From: DASYKT01 sp963718105 | GTDB taxonomy: Bacteria; Acidobacteriota; Blastocatellia; Pyrinomonadales; Pyrinomonadaceae | Direction of reading: 5' to 3' | Length of the DNA stretch: 64,000 nt | Assembly: GCA_963718105.1 (NCBI GenBank) | Contig: OY970352.1 | Location: forward strand, 3,534,001-3,598,000 | In this document: positions 26,244 through 34,015 of the stretch, one piece after another | How the letters are laid out: each line of letters starts with the position of its first letter | Numbering within the stretch: position 1 is the first letter of the stretch | Position numbers and translations under genes: made by a program | Notes under the pieces: generated by a model | Database searches by the model: none | What the model was told of the DNA's origin: nothing | What the model saw: the letters and a program-made list of their open reading frames with translations, nothing else

Positions 26244-26752
26244 TAGTTTGTCCCCAATTTTGGCGCCATATTTGTCTGGGGCGGGGTATAGCGAGTGGTT
26301 TGCAGTACCGTTATCTGCCAGCGGCCATCTTTTTTTATGAAAACGGCGGTGTAACGAAAAGCCACGGCAATTTCTTTACCGCCGGATTCGAAGCGCATTT
26401 TTAAGATCGCCGTGACCACCCCTGTAATTGCCGTCGACTTGCCATAGATCTTTACTCTCAGGTCTTCGTTCTCAACGGATAGCGTTTTAAGATCGGGCGA
26501 AGGCTTGAGTGCTTCCAGCTCCTCTTTTTTTCCGCGCGTGCTGCCGTCATAAGCAGTGATAAAAAGATCCTCGGCAAAAAGTTTATCGAGCGCGGCCATA
26601 TCGCGCGCGGCAACGGCGTCGGCCCACTGTTTCACGGTGGCGCGGACCTGCTGCTCCTCTTTACTTATCTTCTGCGCTTTTTGGGAGGCTTGGCCGAAAC
26701 AAATAGCCTGTGACGCGAGAAAGATAAACAAAGATAAGACGAGCTTTTTCAT
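26243..26752 (-). CDS. Secreted NTF2-like (DUF4440) protein, copy 1
   Basis: A 169-residue protein: signal peptide MKKLVLSLFIFLASQAICFG, then an NTF2-like fold with VRATVKQWADAVAARDMAAL, DKLFAEDLFITAYDGSTRGK and the AVAFRYTAVFIKKDGRWQIT strand. The family (DUF4440/SnoaL) serves many unrelated roles. No catalytic residue can be named. A paralogue lies upstream at 26880-27356 with the same layout. The two are separated by repeat A2. Confidence 0.82.
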   Translation of the reverse strand: MKKLVLSLFIFLASQAICFGQASQKAQKISKEEQQVRATVKQWADAVAARDMAALDKLFAEDLFITAYDGSTRGKKEELEALKPSPDLKTLSVENEDLRVKIYGKSTAITGVVTAILKMRFESGGKEIAVAFRYTAVFIKKDGRWQITVLQTTRYTPPQTNMAPKLGTN

Positions 26753-26764
26753 AAGATTCTTATC

Positions 26765-26872
26765 GTAACGCCAGCGTCTCGCTGGCTGTCGTGTGGGCGT
26801 CCCGCCCGCGCAAAATCTGAAGGCGGGACGCCTTCAGGACAGCCCCCGCCAATTTTATGCGACGGCGGCACT
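26765..26872 (-). repeat. Dispersed palindromic repeat, family A, copy 2
   Basis: An inverted copy of the element at 12191-12291, with a slightly longer left part. It fills nearly the whole gap between the two NTF2-like genes and could limit read-through from dapA. Confidence 0.85.
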
Positions 26873-26879
26873 GCAATTA

Positions 26880-27356
26880 CTAAGGCTTTGCGATGCGTGT
26901 TACCTGCAAGGCAACCATCTGCCAGCGGCCGTCGCGTTTGACATAAACACAGGTAAAACGCCGTTCGTTGTCGGAATCCTTACCTTTATAACTGGTGCGC
27001 CATTTGGCGTGCCCGGTGACGACGGCGGTCTTGCCATAGATCTTGATGCGCAGATCTTCGGTATTAAAAAAGTAGGTTTTAAAATCGGGATTGGGTTTGG
27101 CGTCGGCCAATTCGCCTTTTTTATCGCGCAGAGCGCCGTTGCCCGAAGTGACGATCAATTCTTCCGCAAAAAGTTTATCCAGCGCTTCCAGATCGCCTTT
27201 GACCTGCGCATCAGCCCAGGCTTTGTTGGCAGCCCGCACTTCGGTTTCAGCCCCGGATATTTGCGCGCCGGTTTGCGCAGCCCCAACCGCAACCCCAACT
27301 ACAGTCCATGCCCAGACCGACAGTAAGAGAAAGAGGACTGTCAAAGCGGTTTTCAT
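26880..27356 (-). CDS. Secreted NTF2-like (DUF4440) protein, copy 2
   Basis: A 158-residue protein with a signal peptide (MKTALTVLFLLLSVWAWTVV) and the same domain as its neighbour: VRAANKAWADAQVKGDLEAL, DKLFAEELIVTSGNGALRDK, RRFTCVYVKRDGRWQMVALQ. Its ATG overlaps the dapA stop as ATGA, so translation is coupled to dapA. The functional link to lysine synthesis is unclear. Tandem paralogy suggests a local duplication later split by repeat A2. Confidence 0.8.
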   Translation of the reverse strand: MKTALTVLFLLLSVWAWTVVGVAVGAAQTGAQISGAETEVRAANKAWADAQVKGDLEALDKLFAEELIVTSGNGALRDKKGELADAKPNPDFKTYFFNTEDLRIKIYGKTAVVTGHAKWRTSYKGKDSDNERRFTCVYVKRDGRWQMVALQVTRIAKP

Positions 27357-28270
27357 TTCTTTATCCCGGTTTCCTTCATAACCTCGCGCAATATTTTCCG
27401 CGTCGCATCCGTCACGGGCACCAGCGGCAGGCGCAGATTTTCTTCCAACAAACCCATCTCCGCCATCACGAATTTACAAGGGCCGGGCGAAGACTCGACA
27501 AAATTTGCTTCCATCAGCTCCAGGATCTGGTAATGAAGTTTGCGGGCTTCCTTAGCATTGGCCTCGATCATCGCTCTTACCATTGACGAGGTCTGCTTCG
27601 GGATCTCATTTGCGCAAACGGAAACCAGCCCGTCCGCGCCGAGCGCGATAAAAGGCAGCGCCGTCGCATCGTCACCGGAAAAAACTTTGAAATTTTTCGG
27701 GCGGTCGCGCAATATTTCCATGACCTGCGAAAAATTTCCCGAAGCTTCCTTGGTGGCGACAATATTTTCGTGCGCGGCGGCGAGTCTTAATGTCGTGGCG
27801 GAGGAAATGTTCGACGACGTACGGCTTGGCACGTTGTAAAGCATCACCGGTAATTCGGGTACGGCACAGGCTACTGCGGAAAAATGCGCGAACATTCCTT
27901 CCTGGGTCGGTTTGTTGTAAAAAGGCGCGACGACCAGCGCGGCGTCAATGCCAAGCTGCCACGCCCGCCAGGTAAAATCCGCCGTTGCCGCCGTATTATT
28001 CGAGCCCGTTCCGGCGATCACATAGCCGCCTTTTTTTCGAGCGACCGCAACCGTCATCTCGATCACGTGCAGGCGCTCTTCTTCGGTCATCGTGGCGCTT
28101 TCGCCCGTCGTACCACAGGGAACAAGGATCTTTACGCCGCCTTTTATCTGCCGCTCGACCAGTTTCTTAAAACAAGCGTCATCGATCGAGCCGTCTTTTT
28201 TGAAGGGAGTAACCAGGGCCGTCGCGCAGCCGCGCATCCAATCAATTTTTATCGTCATATTTTTTTTCAA
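27353..28270 (-). CDS. dapA: 4-hydroxy-tetrahydrodipicolinate synthase DapA
   Basis: A 305-residue class-I aldolase-like enzyme condensing pyruvate with aspartate semialdehyde. The catalytic Lys is in NIVATKEASGNF (about residue 170). The YNVPSRTSSN motif holds the catalytic Tyr, and LVPCGTTGESATMTEEE is the pyruvate-binding loop. The length is normal. MTIKIDWMRG, four codons in, is an alternative start. It follows dapB by 74 bases and overlaps the next gene by four. Confidence 0.96.
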   Translation of the reverse strand: MKKNMTIKIDWMRGCATALVTPFKKDGSIDDACFKKLVERQIKGGVKILVPCGTTGESATMTEEERLHVIEMTVAVARKKGGYVIAGTGSNNTAATADFTWRAWQLGIDAALVVAPFYNKPTQEGMFAHFSAVACAVPELPVMLYNVPSRTSSNISSATTLRLAAAHENIVATKEASGNFSQVMEILRDRPKNFKVFSGDDATALPFIALGADGLVSVCANEIPKQTSSMVRAMIEANAKEARKLHYQILELMEANFVESSPGPCKFVMAEMGLLEENLRLPLVPVTDATRKILREVMKETGIKK

Positions 28271-28344
28271 TAGTAGGCAGCAGCAATTGGCACTCGGCAG
28301 TATTTTACTGCTACTGCCCCTGCTTATTGCTTATTGCTTACTGC

Positions 28345-29064
28345 CTACCGCTTACCGCCTGCTGAAATTATTTCTTCCATCACCTCGGTAAATTCGTAGA
28401 CCCCGCGTTTCCCTATTATCCATTTCGCTGCAACCAGGGCGCCGGATGCAAAACCTTCGCGTGAACGCGCGGTGTGGGTCAGCGTCACCTGGTCGGCCGG
28501 GCCGTCAAACCCGACGGTGTGCGTGCCGGGAATATTTCCCGCGCGGGTCGAGCTGACGCTAAAATCGCGGTTTACTTTTTCCTCGACCAGGGCTTTGAGC
28601 TTCAGCGCGGTTCCGCTGGGCGCGTCTTTTTTGCGTGAGTGATGCTGCTCTTCGATAAACGGCTCGTACTCCGGAAACTGCGCGAAGAGCTCAGACGCGG
28701 CGGAAACTACCCGGTAAAAAATATTTACGCCCACGCTAAAATTAGCGCCGAAAACCAGCGCGCCGTTCTTGTCCGCGACGAGTTGCCTGATGGTTTCGAG
28801 TTCCGCGTTCCACCCGGTTGTGCCTTCTACTATGGGTACGCCCGCAATGCAGCAAGCCTCGATGTTGCGGCGCACGGTTTCGGCCGTCGTAAAATCTATC
28901 GCGACATCTGCTATAGGCGCACCTTTCAATTTTTCCGCCAGCGCTTCGGACGAAAGCGCCGCGTCTGTTTCGTCAATGGTGATCACGATTTCATCGCCGG
29001 CCTTTTTTGCCAGCGACTCGATCAATTGTCCCATCGCGCCATAACCTATCAGGGCTATTTTCAT
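28345..29064 (-). CDS. dapB: 4-hydroxy-tetrahydrodipicolinate reductase DapB
   Basis: A 239-residue enzyme. N-terminal NAD(P)H site IALIGYGAMGQLIE (residues 3-16), catalytic motif EEQHHSRKKDAPSGTALKL (about residues 139-157), and GANFSVGVNIFY before it. The reduction product feeds DapD. At 239 residues it is shorter than the E. coli enzyme (about 270), as in several phyla with compact DapB. It is the first of the dapB-dapA-NTF2 group. Confidence 0.95.
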   Translation of the reverse strand: MKIALIGYGAMGQLIESLAKKAGDEIVITIDETDAALSSEALAEKLKGAPIADVAIDFTTAETVRRNIEACCIAGVPIVEGTTGWNAELETIRQLVADKNGALVFGANFSVGVNIFYRVVSAASELFAQFPEYEPFIEEQHHSRKKDAPSGTALKLKALVEEKVNRDFSVSSTRAGNIPGTHTVGFDGPADQVTLTHTARSREGFASGALVAAKWIIGKRGVYEFTEVMEEIISAGGKR

Positions 29065-29148
29065 AAACTTATTTTACAGGGAGACGGGGGATAAAAGGGA
29101 TAAAAAACAATATGAATTTTCTCTCTTTATCTTATCCTGTTCATCCCT

Positions 29149-29571
29149 CTATCCCTGTAAATTATTTCCCGACTGAATATCCCTTTTGTAATACGGCCAG
29201 GAATCTATCAGATAGATTACAAAAGGTACCAGCCAGATAAAATCGTTTCCGATGTTAAGCACCAGCGCGGCGAAAGTCCATTTTCCCTGCACGACCATCG
29301 TTGCCGCGCCGATCGGGCCGAGTACCTTGCCGATCAATCCGACCGCCGCCAGCAGAAAACCACGCTCGGGCCGCCGGGCGACCTCCAGATAGACCAGCCC
29401 GTAAAGCCCGACGATCATGCCGACACAGGCATAAATTTCCGGGTAATTCATCGGCGGCATCCCGGCAAATTGAAAAAGCCACTCCGGCCAGAGCGCGGTA
29501 AAAAGCCCCCAGCAAATATTGTAAATACCGGCGAGGATGAAAACTGCCCGGTGAAATTTTCTTCGTTTCAT
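29149..29571 (-). CDS. Four-helix membrane protein of unknown function
   Basis: About 140 residues with four predicted transmembrane segments. It starts MKRRKFHRAVFILAGIYNI and includes FALWPEWLFQFAGMPPMNYP-type sequence and a LVPFVIYLIDSW end. I do not recognise a named family. It resembles small uncharacterised membrane proteins annotated near alkyl- or sterol-related genes. The frame opens five codons upstream inside repeat G2 (29586), but MKRRKFH is the more natural start. No clear Shine-Dalgarno. Confidence 0.6.
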   Translation of the reverse strand: MKRRKFHRAVFILAGIYNICWGLFTALWPEWLFQFAGMPPMNYPEIYACVGMIVGLYGLVYLEVARRPERGFLLAAVGLIGKVLGPIGAATMVVQGKWTFAALVLNIGNDFIWLVPFVIYLIDSWPYYKRDIQSGNNLQG

Positions 29572-29574
29572 AAG

Positions 29575-30074
29575 AAAAATGTCCACAGATACACACGGAT
29601 AAACACAGATAAGAATTACAAAGCAATTCGTTTAATTTCAATTTTCGGCTTACCGAAATTTATCAGTAGCGCGATTTTTTCTTTCGTCGCTTTCAAATAA
29701 TTCAAGCATTGAGCGATATGAGATTCCTCCAGCCCCTTGATGGCTTTTACTTCGACGATCACTGTATTTTCGACAAGGAGATCCGCGATATAATCACCAA
29801 CAATAACTCCATCATAATAAACTTTTATCAAATGCTGTTGAGAAATATTCAACGCCGCTTTTCTTAATTCATGGGCCAGTGCATTTTCATAAACTCTCTC
29901 TAAAAAGCCGCAACCCAAACTATTACTTACTGTATATGAGCAACCGATGATCTTCTCGGTAATATTGTTTATCGCATCGCAACATTTGCTGCATCATTGC
30001 TTGATTCGTCAAATAGAGCCTGTAGGAGATTTGATCTATCTGTGTTCATCTGTGTTTATCTGTGGACATTTTTA
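29575..30074. repeat. Inverted-repeat unit carrying a GxxExxY gene, copy 2
   Basis: AAAAATGTCCACAGATACAC at 29576-29595 is mirrored by a string ending GTTTATCTGTGGACATTTTT at 30053-30072. The unit contains only the second GxxExxY frame. Its right end touches the stop codon of the DapE-like gene. Confidence 0.7.
29616..29918 (-). CDS. GxxExxY protein, start region damaged
   Basis: The frame encodes the family signature LGCGFLERVYENALAHEL, then DYIADLLVENTVIVEVKAIK and LNYLKATKEKIALLINFG. The listed start is a TTG inside the conserved region. The same frame stays open and homologous upstream to about 29993 (DAINNITEKIIGCSYTV), but no ATG, GTG or TTG occurs there before a TGA. A full-length GxxExxY protein should begin about 25 residues earlier, so the original start codon appears lost or frame-shifted. 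Probably a decaying gene. Confidence 0.7.
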   Translation of the reverse strand: MGCGFLERVYENALAHELRKAALNISQQHLIKVYYDGVIVGDYIADLLVENTVIVEVKAIKGLEESHIAQCLNYLKATKEKIALLINFGKPKIEIKRIAL

Positions 30075-31088
30075 TTCATCCAAATTATCACTGGCTAATA
30101 ATTTCTTTACCAGATCTATATAAAGCCCGACCGCCTCTTCCAGATCTTTCTTCAAGACAAATTCATCTTTTGTATGCGCCACCAGGATCGATCCGGGGCC
30201 GAGCAGCAAGGGACGGCCCCAATTTCCCAGATGCGGAATGTCGGTCGTAAAGCGCACCGTCTTTTGTTTGAAGCCATCGACCGCCACCATTTTCACCGGC
30301 AGGCTGTAGGACATCACTTCCAGTTCGCCGCGCCCGGCGACGGTTTTTTCCAGCAGTTCCAGGACCGGCTCTAACGGCGTCGTCAAACGAATAAGCAAAC
30401 CGGCTTCGGCTTCGGCGGGGATGATGTTTATTTTCAGCCCGGCGTTGATAGTGCCGATATTGCAGGTCGTCTCCCCAAAAAATTCGCCGTGCGGAAATTC
30501 CAGTTTTCCGATATCGGCCAGAATATCCAGCAGTTTCAAAATGGCGGAATCGCCTTCTTCCGGATAAGCGGAGTGTGCCGCTTTGCCCCGGGTTTTTAAT
30601 TTCAGCCGCAGCGCGCCCTTTGAACCGATCGCCAGGTCGTTGTCGGTCGGCTCACCGTTGATGAGATATTCGCATTTTTTTGCCAGCGGGTGTTCATTGG
30701 CGGCTTTCGCACCTGTGCTGGCCTGCTCTTCCTCGATCGTGTAAAGCAGCCCGATGTCGGTTATCCCCTGCTTTCTTAATTCCTCCGCCGCCGCGATCTG
30801 CGCCGCGACGATCCCTTTCGCATCACAGGCGCCGCGCCCGTAGATCTTCTCTTCATCTTCGGTCGGCGCGATAAAAGGCGGCACGGTGTCAATATGCGTA
30901 GAGAGAAAAACGCGCGGCGTATCGTTTAACCAGGCGATGACGTTGCGCTGGTTTGGTGATACCTCTTGCAGCTCCACTGTCCAACCTAAGCCTTCAAGAT
31001 GATCGCGCAGAAAAAAGCCGACGGCCTCTTCATCGCCCGAAACCGAAGGGATGGACATTAGTTCTTTTGTTAATTCAAAAAGGTTCAT
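30072..31088 (-). CDS. dapE: M20 metallopeptidase, DapE/ArgE-like
   Basis: A 338-residue binuclear zinc hydrolase. Metal and catalytic motifs: FLSTHIDTVPPF (His and Asp), YGRGACDAKGIVAAQ (bridging Asp), TIEEEQASTGAK (catalytic Glu pair), INGEPTDNDLAIGSKG and the C-terminal LVAHTKDEFVLKKD His. Within this DAP-rich region the likely reaction is desuccinylation of N-succinyl-LL-DAP. Acetylornithine or acetyl-lysine deacetylase activity is possible, and the sequence alone does not separate them. It is shorter than E. coli DapE (375). Confidence 0.82.
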   Translation of the reverse strand: MNLFELTKELMSIPSVSGDEEAVGFFLRDHLEGLGWTVELQEVSPNQRNVIAWLNDTPRVFLSTHIDTVPPFIAPTEDEEKIYGRGACDAKGIVAAQIAAAEELRKQGITDIGLLYTIEEEQASTGAKAANEHPLAKKCEYLINGEPTDNDLAIGSKGALRLKLKTRGKAAHSAYPEEGDSAILKLLDILADIGKLEFPHGEFFGETTCNIGTINAGLKINIIPAEAEAGLLIRLTTPLEPVLELLEKTVAGRGELEVMSYSLPVKMVAVDGFKQKTVRFTTDIPHLGNWGRPLLLGPGSILVAHTKDEFVLKKDLEEAVGLYIDLVKKLLASDNLDE

Positions 31089-31137
31089 TTATTTATTTTC
31101 TGCTTTACCTCTAAACTCCCTTTGCCTATCAGACATC

Positions 31138-31244
31138 AGAGCGGGCGCAAGCGGCCCTTCCGGACTGCAAATTTATTGATGTTTATATGTATCTTTCAAG
31201 CTTAAACACCTCTCAGGTCGGGAAGGGTTGCTTGCGCCCGCTCT
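31138..31244. repeat. MITE-like element, family C, copy 2 (107 bp)
   Basis: Same length as copy 1 but inverted. It begins AGAGCGGGCGCAAGCGG and ends TTGCTTGCGCCCGCTCT. It lies between lysC-esterase and dapE-like, where it may separate transcripts. Confidence 0.9.
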
Positions 31245-31278
31245 TAAAAGCTATGACCAACTTGTAAAAGTAAAATCA

Positions 31279-32088
31279 TTATTTATTAAGTTTTTGCTTT
31301 CCCAGCCATTCAAAAAGTTCGAGTTCGTTAAACGCCGCGCCTACAATGTTGTGCCCCATGGTTTCAAATTCAGTGAAATTGACATTACTATTCCCGGCGG
31401 CTTTGAGCGCGGCGACGATCTTGCGGGATTCTTCGACAGAGACGGCATCGTCTTTTACACCGTGAAAATCCCAGACCGGCTTTTGTTTAAGCTCTTCAGC
31501 AAAGGCCCTGTACGGGTCCGCCGAATCGGTAAGCGCGCTTATTTTCGGAGAAGGAGGAGGTATTTCATCGCGCACCAAAGTGCTGTTGGGTTTGATCCCT
31601 CCGGCGATAGGCATCAGCGCGGCAAATTTATTCGGGTAAAGGACCCCTAAGTGCCAGACGCCATATCCGCCCATGGAATATCCGGACAGGTATACCCTGC
31701 TATCGTCTCCGTTAAATTCGGCTATTGACTGGTCCAGCGCGGCCACCGCCTGCTCGATCATTTCCCCCGTCCAAACGGTCCCCGACCGGCATTGCGGGGC
31801 GACAATGATAAAGGTAAATCTCTCAGGATTTTCGTTGATGTAATCATTAAATCCCTTGACCTGGGCTTCGTTGCCTTCACCGCGCGCGCCGCTGCCGTGG
31901 AGGTATAACATCACCGGCAATTTTTCACCCGGCTGCCTGCTCTTCGGGACAAAAATCCGGTAGTTATAAGTATTGGCGCCAACCGTGACCTGGCGAGTAT
32001 CGAAAAAATCTTCGTGTCTTTTACCGTCGCAGCCGGCAATAGCACCCGCAATGACAAACGCCCCGATAATGAGTATGAACTTTCTCAT
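31279..32088 (-). CDS. Lipoprotein alpha/beta-hydrolase (esterase/peptidase-like)
   Basis: About 269 residues. A lipoprotein signal MRKFILIIGAFVIAGAIAGC is followed by a PHB-depolymerase/prolyl-oligopeptidase-like hydrolase: oxyanion region MLYLHGSGARGEG, nucleophile Ser in YLSGYSMGGYGVW, catalytic Asp in DFHGVKDDAVSVEE and His in ETMGHNIVG. The frame is open 64 codons further upstream, but that part is out-of-frame lysC. The start at 32088 has a perfect GGAGGAAG and overlaps the lysC stop as ATGA. The substrate is unknown. Confidence 0.87.
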   Translation of the reverse strand: MRKFILIIGAFVIAGAIAGCDGKRHEDFFDTRQVTVGANTYNYRIFVPKSRQPGEKLPVMLYLHGSGARGEGNEAQVKGFNDYINENPERFTFIIVAPQCRSGTVWTGEMIEQAVAALDQSIAEFNGDDSRVYLSGYSMGGYGVWHLGVLYPNKFAALMPIAGGIKPNSTLVRDEIPPPSPKISALTDSADPYRAFAEELKQKPVWDFHGVKDDAVSVEESRKIVAALKAAGNSNVNFTEFETMGHNIVGAAFNELELFEWLGKQKLNK

Positions 32089-33476
32089 TTTGCTTCCTCC
32101 GCAAAGAAGGCGCTGTGCAATCTTTTTACAACGTCCGTCAACTGATCTTCCTTGACCACAAAGGTCAAATTCACCGCCGAAGCCCCGTGCGAGATCAGCG
32201 AAATATTTACATCTTCGAGTTCTGAGAAGATCTTTGACGCGAGGCCGGGTGTGGAGCGCAGGCCTTCGCCGACCACACAAACTACGGCGCTGCCTTCTTC
32301 GGTTTCAACTTCACCGAGCCGCTTTAGATCTGTCACTACATTTTCGAGTGAATGGGTATTGTCAACGGTTAAAGCCAGCGAGACCTCCGAGGTCGAGATG
32401 ACGTCGATGACCGTGCGGTGGCGTTCGAAAACCTGGAATAGCGCCGACATAAAACCGTAGCTTCCCAGCATGCGCGCCGAAGAAATGCGAAGAATGGTGA
32501 TGCCTTTTTTATAGGCGATGGATTTGATCTTGTTTTCCGCAATTTCCGGTTCGGCAAGGATCATCGTGCCGCGTTCTTCCGGGGCGTGGGAATTGCAAAC
32601 CCGCACGGGAATGCCGCAATCGACCGCCGGCTGAATGGTTTTCGGATGCAATACTTTTGCGCCGAAGTAGGCCAGCTCCGCCGCTTCCTCGTAGCTCAAA
32701 ACGGGCAGCGTACGCGCGCCCGGAACGATGCGCGGATCGGTCGTCAGCACGCCGGTCACATCCGTCCAGATCTGAATTTCACCGGCCCGCAAGGCCCCGC
32801 CGACCAGCGCCGCCGAATAATCAGAACCTCCGCGCCCGAGCGTGGTCGTTTCGCCGCTGCGGCTGCCGGCGATAAAGCCGCCCATAATGGGAATTTCACC
32901 GGCGTCGACCAGCGGCTGGAGTTCGAGCTGGATAAGCTTTTCGGTTTCGTCCCAAATGGGGATCGCCGCGCCATATTCGTCATCGGTCACGATCAGCCGG
33001 CGCGAATCCATCTGGCGGGCGTTCAAGCCCTTGGCCTTGCAAACTTCCGCCAGCAAACGCGACGAAAGCTGCTCGCCATAGGAGACGATCGCGTCTTTTA
33101 ACATCGCCAGCGGCAGCGACCGGCGCGAAGCTCGCTCCAAGAGTTCCACTAATTCTTTTTTTGAAAGCTCCAGTTCGTGACTGAAAGCTTTTTGCCTGTC
33201 TTCGCTGAGAAGTTCGGCGGCGACTTTAGCATGACGGTCAAAATGTTCGCCAAGCGAAGCAAATCCGGCCTCAAAATCGCCTTTCTTGGCGGTTTCAAAC
33301 GCACTCAACAGGGCGTCGGTCATCTTCGACATTGCCGACACCACGACCACCGGCGAGTTTTCTTTCTCACCCGCCACGATCGACGCTACACGCGAAAACG
33401 CCTCGGCGTCCTGCACCGAAGTGCCGCCGAATTTCATCACAGTTGGAATTTTTCGTTCTGTCACAATGCCAGCCAC
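32085..33476 (-). CDS. lysC: Aspartate kinase LysC with C-terminal ACT domains
   Basis: A 463-residue enzyme phosphorylating aspartate, the first step to DAP, lysine, threonine and methionine. The kinase domain begins VMKFGGTSVQDAEAFS (residues 13-28) with FIAGSRSGETTTLGRGGSDYS in the middle. ACT regulatory domains occupy about residues 305-460 (GITILRISSARMLGSYGF, TSEVSLALTVDNT), implying feedback inhibition by end products. Translation probably starts at a GTG. The gene is coupled to a downstream lipoprotein hydrolase. Confidence 0.95.
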   Translation of the reverse strand: MAGIVTERKIPTVMKFGGTSVQDAEAFSRVASIVAGEKENSPVVVVSAMSKMTDALLSAFETAKKGDFEAGFASLGEHFDRHAKVAAELLSEDRQKAFSHELELSKKELVELLERASRRSLPLAMLKDAIVSYGEQLSSRLLAEVCKAKGLNARQMDSRRLIVTDDEYGAAIPIWDETEKLIQLELQPLVDAGEIPIMGGFIAGSRSGETTTLGRGGSDYSAALVGGALRAGEIQIWTDVTGVLTTDPRIVPGARTLPVLSYEEAAELAYFGAKVLHPKTIQPAVDCGIPVRVCNSHAPEERGTMILAEPEIAENKIKSIAYKKGITILRISSARMLGSYGFMSALFQVFERHRTVIDVISTSEVSLALTVDNTHSLENVVTDLKRLGEVETEEGSAVVCVVGEGLRSTPGLASKIFSELEDVNISLISHGASAVNLTFVVKEDQLTDVVKRLHSAFFAEEAK

Positions 33477-33485
33477 ATTGAATGT

Positions 33486-33514
33486 AATTCAAGCAAATCC
33501 TGTTCAGATGTCAA
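33486..33514 (-). promoter_or_regulatory. Possible promoter for lysC
   Basis: A perfect TTGACA (-35, at 33509-33514 read on the minus strand) lies 38 bases before the GTG. The best -10 at 17 bases distance is the weak TGAATT. There is no room for a lysine riboswitch, so control by an upstream RNA element is unlikely. Confidence 0.4.
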
Positions 33515-33522
33515 GTTTATGC

Positions 33523-33785
33523 GAAAAAGAGTAGTGCCCTAATATGGGTTGCTGGAACTTTGCGCTGGAGGCGCAAGGGAAATTAGCCGGTGGCGAAAGC
33601 CACCGGTCAGGTGCGTTAAATGAGTCAAAGTCCTGAAGGGACGGCGGGAAATCTACCCGGCGCTCCTCCAGAGCGCAGCCCGTCTCCCAGGCGCCGGTAC
33701 CTGCCGCTATCACGGCAGGCTAATATCCGATGTGCCTCCGGCACGGTCACTCAAATCAGGACACTACCCGAAAAAGAGTAATGCC
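33523..33785. mobile_element. Small hairpin-rich insertion with target-site duplication
   Basis: About 231 bases are flanked by near-identical 16-bp direct repeats, GAAAAAGAGTAGTGCC (33523-33538) and GAAAAAGAGTAATGCC (33770-33785). Inside are ordered perfect hairpins: CCGGTGGC-GAAA-GCCACCGG (33587-33606), CCTGCCG/CGGCAGG (33700-33719) and GTGCC/GGCAC (33732-33744). The inner ends TAGTGCCCTAA and TCAGGACACTA are imperfect inverted repeats. No coding capacity is seen. It looks like a non-autonomous transposable element. Confidence 0.65.
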
Positions 33786-34015
33786 TGATTTGTAGACCAA
33801 AAAAGCGATTAATGCTTAGCGTTTAACATTGCTAAACTTGACTAAACAATCTTTCTCTGTTAGTTTTGAGATACTTTCTATATTGAACCTGACTTGAACG
33901 ATCTTGATCGATCGGTTTTTCTTTCGATCAAAGAACGGCGGTCTTCCCGCTTCTCTCGCGGCTTTTCCGTCCAGGCCGATAACCTCCTCTTCCATAGTTT
34001 TAAAGGAGAAGTAAA
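33786..34015. other. Leader region of a secreted-protein gene
   Basis: About 230 bases without a gene. A GATCTTGATCGATCGG ... TTTCGATCAAAG inverted repeat near 33901-33931 and an AAAGGAG Shine-Dalgarno just before 34016 are the only features seen. Confidence 0.35.

Noticed and set aside
32089..32280. 64-codon N-terminal extension of the lipoprotein hydrolase
   Set aside because: It is out-of-frame lysC sequence rich in Arg and Cys. The ATG at 32088 has a perfect Shine-Dalgarno and begins a lipoprotein signal.
33477..33540. Lysine riboswitch upstream of lysC
   Set aside because: The leader is under 40 bases between the likely -35 and the start, far too short for an L-box.
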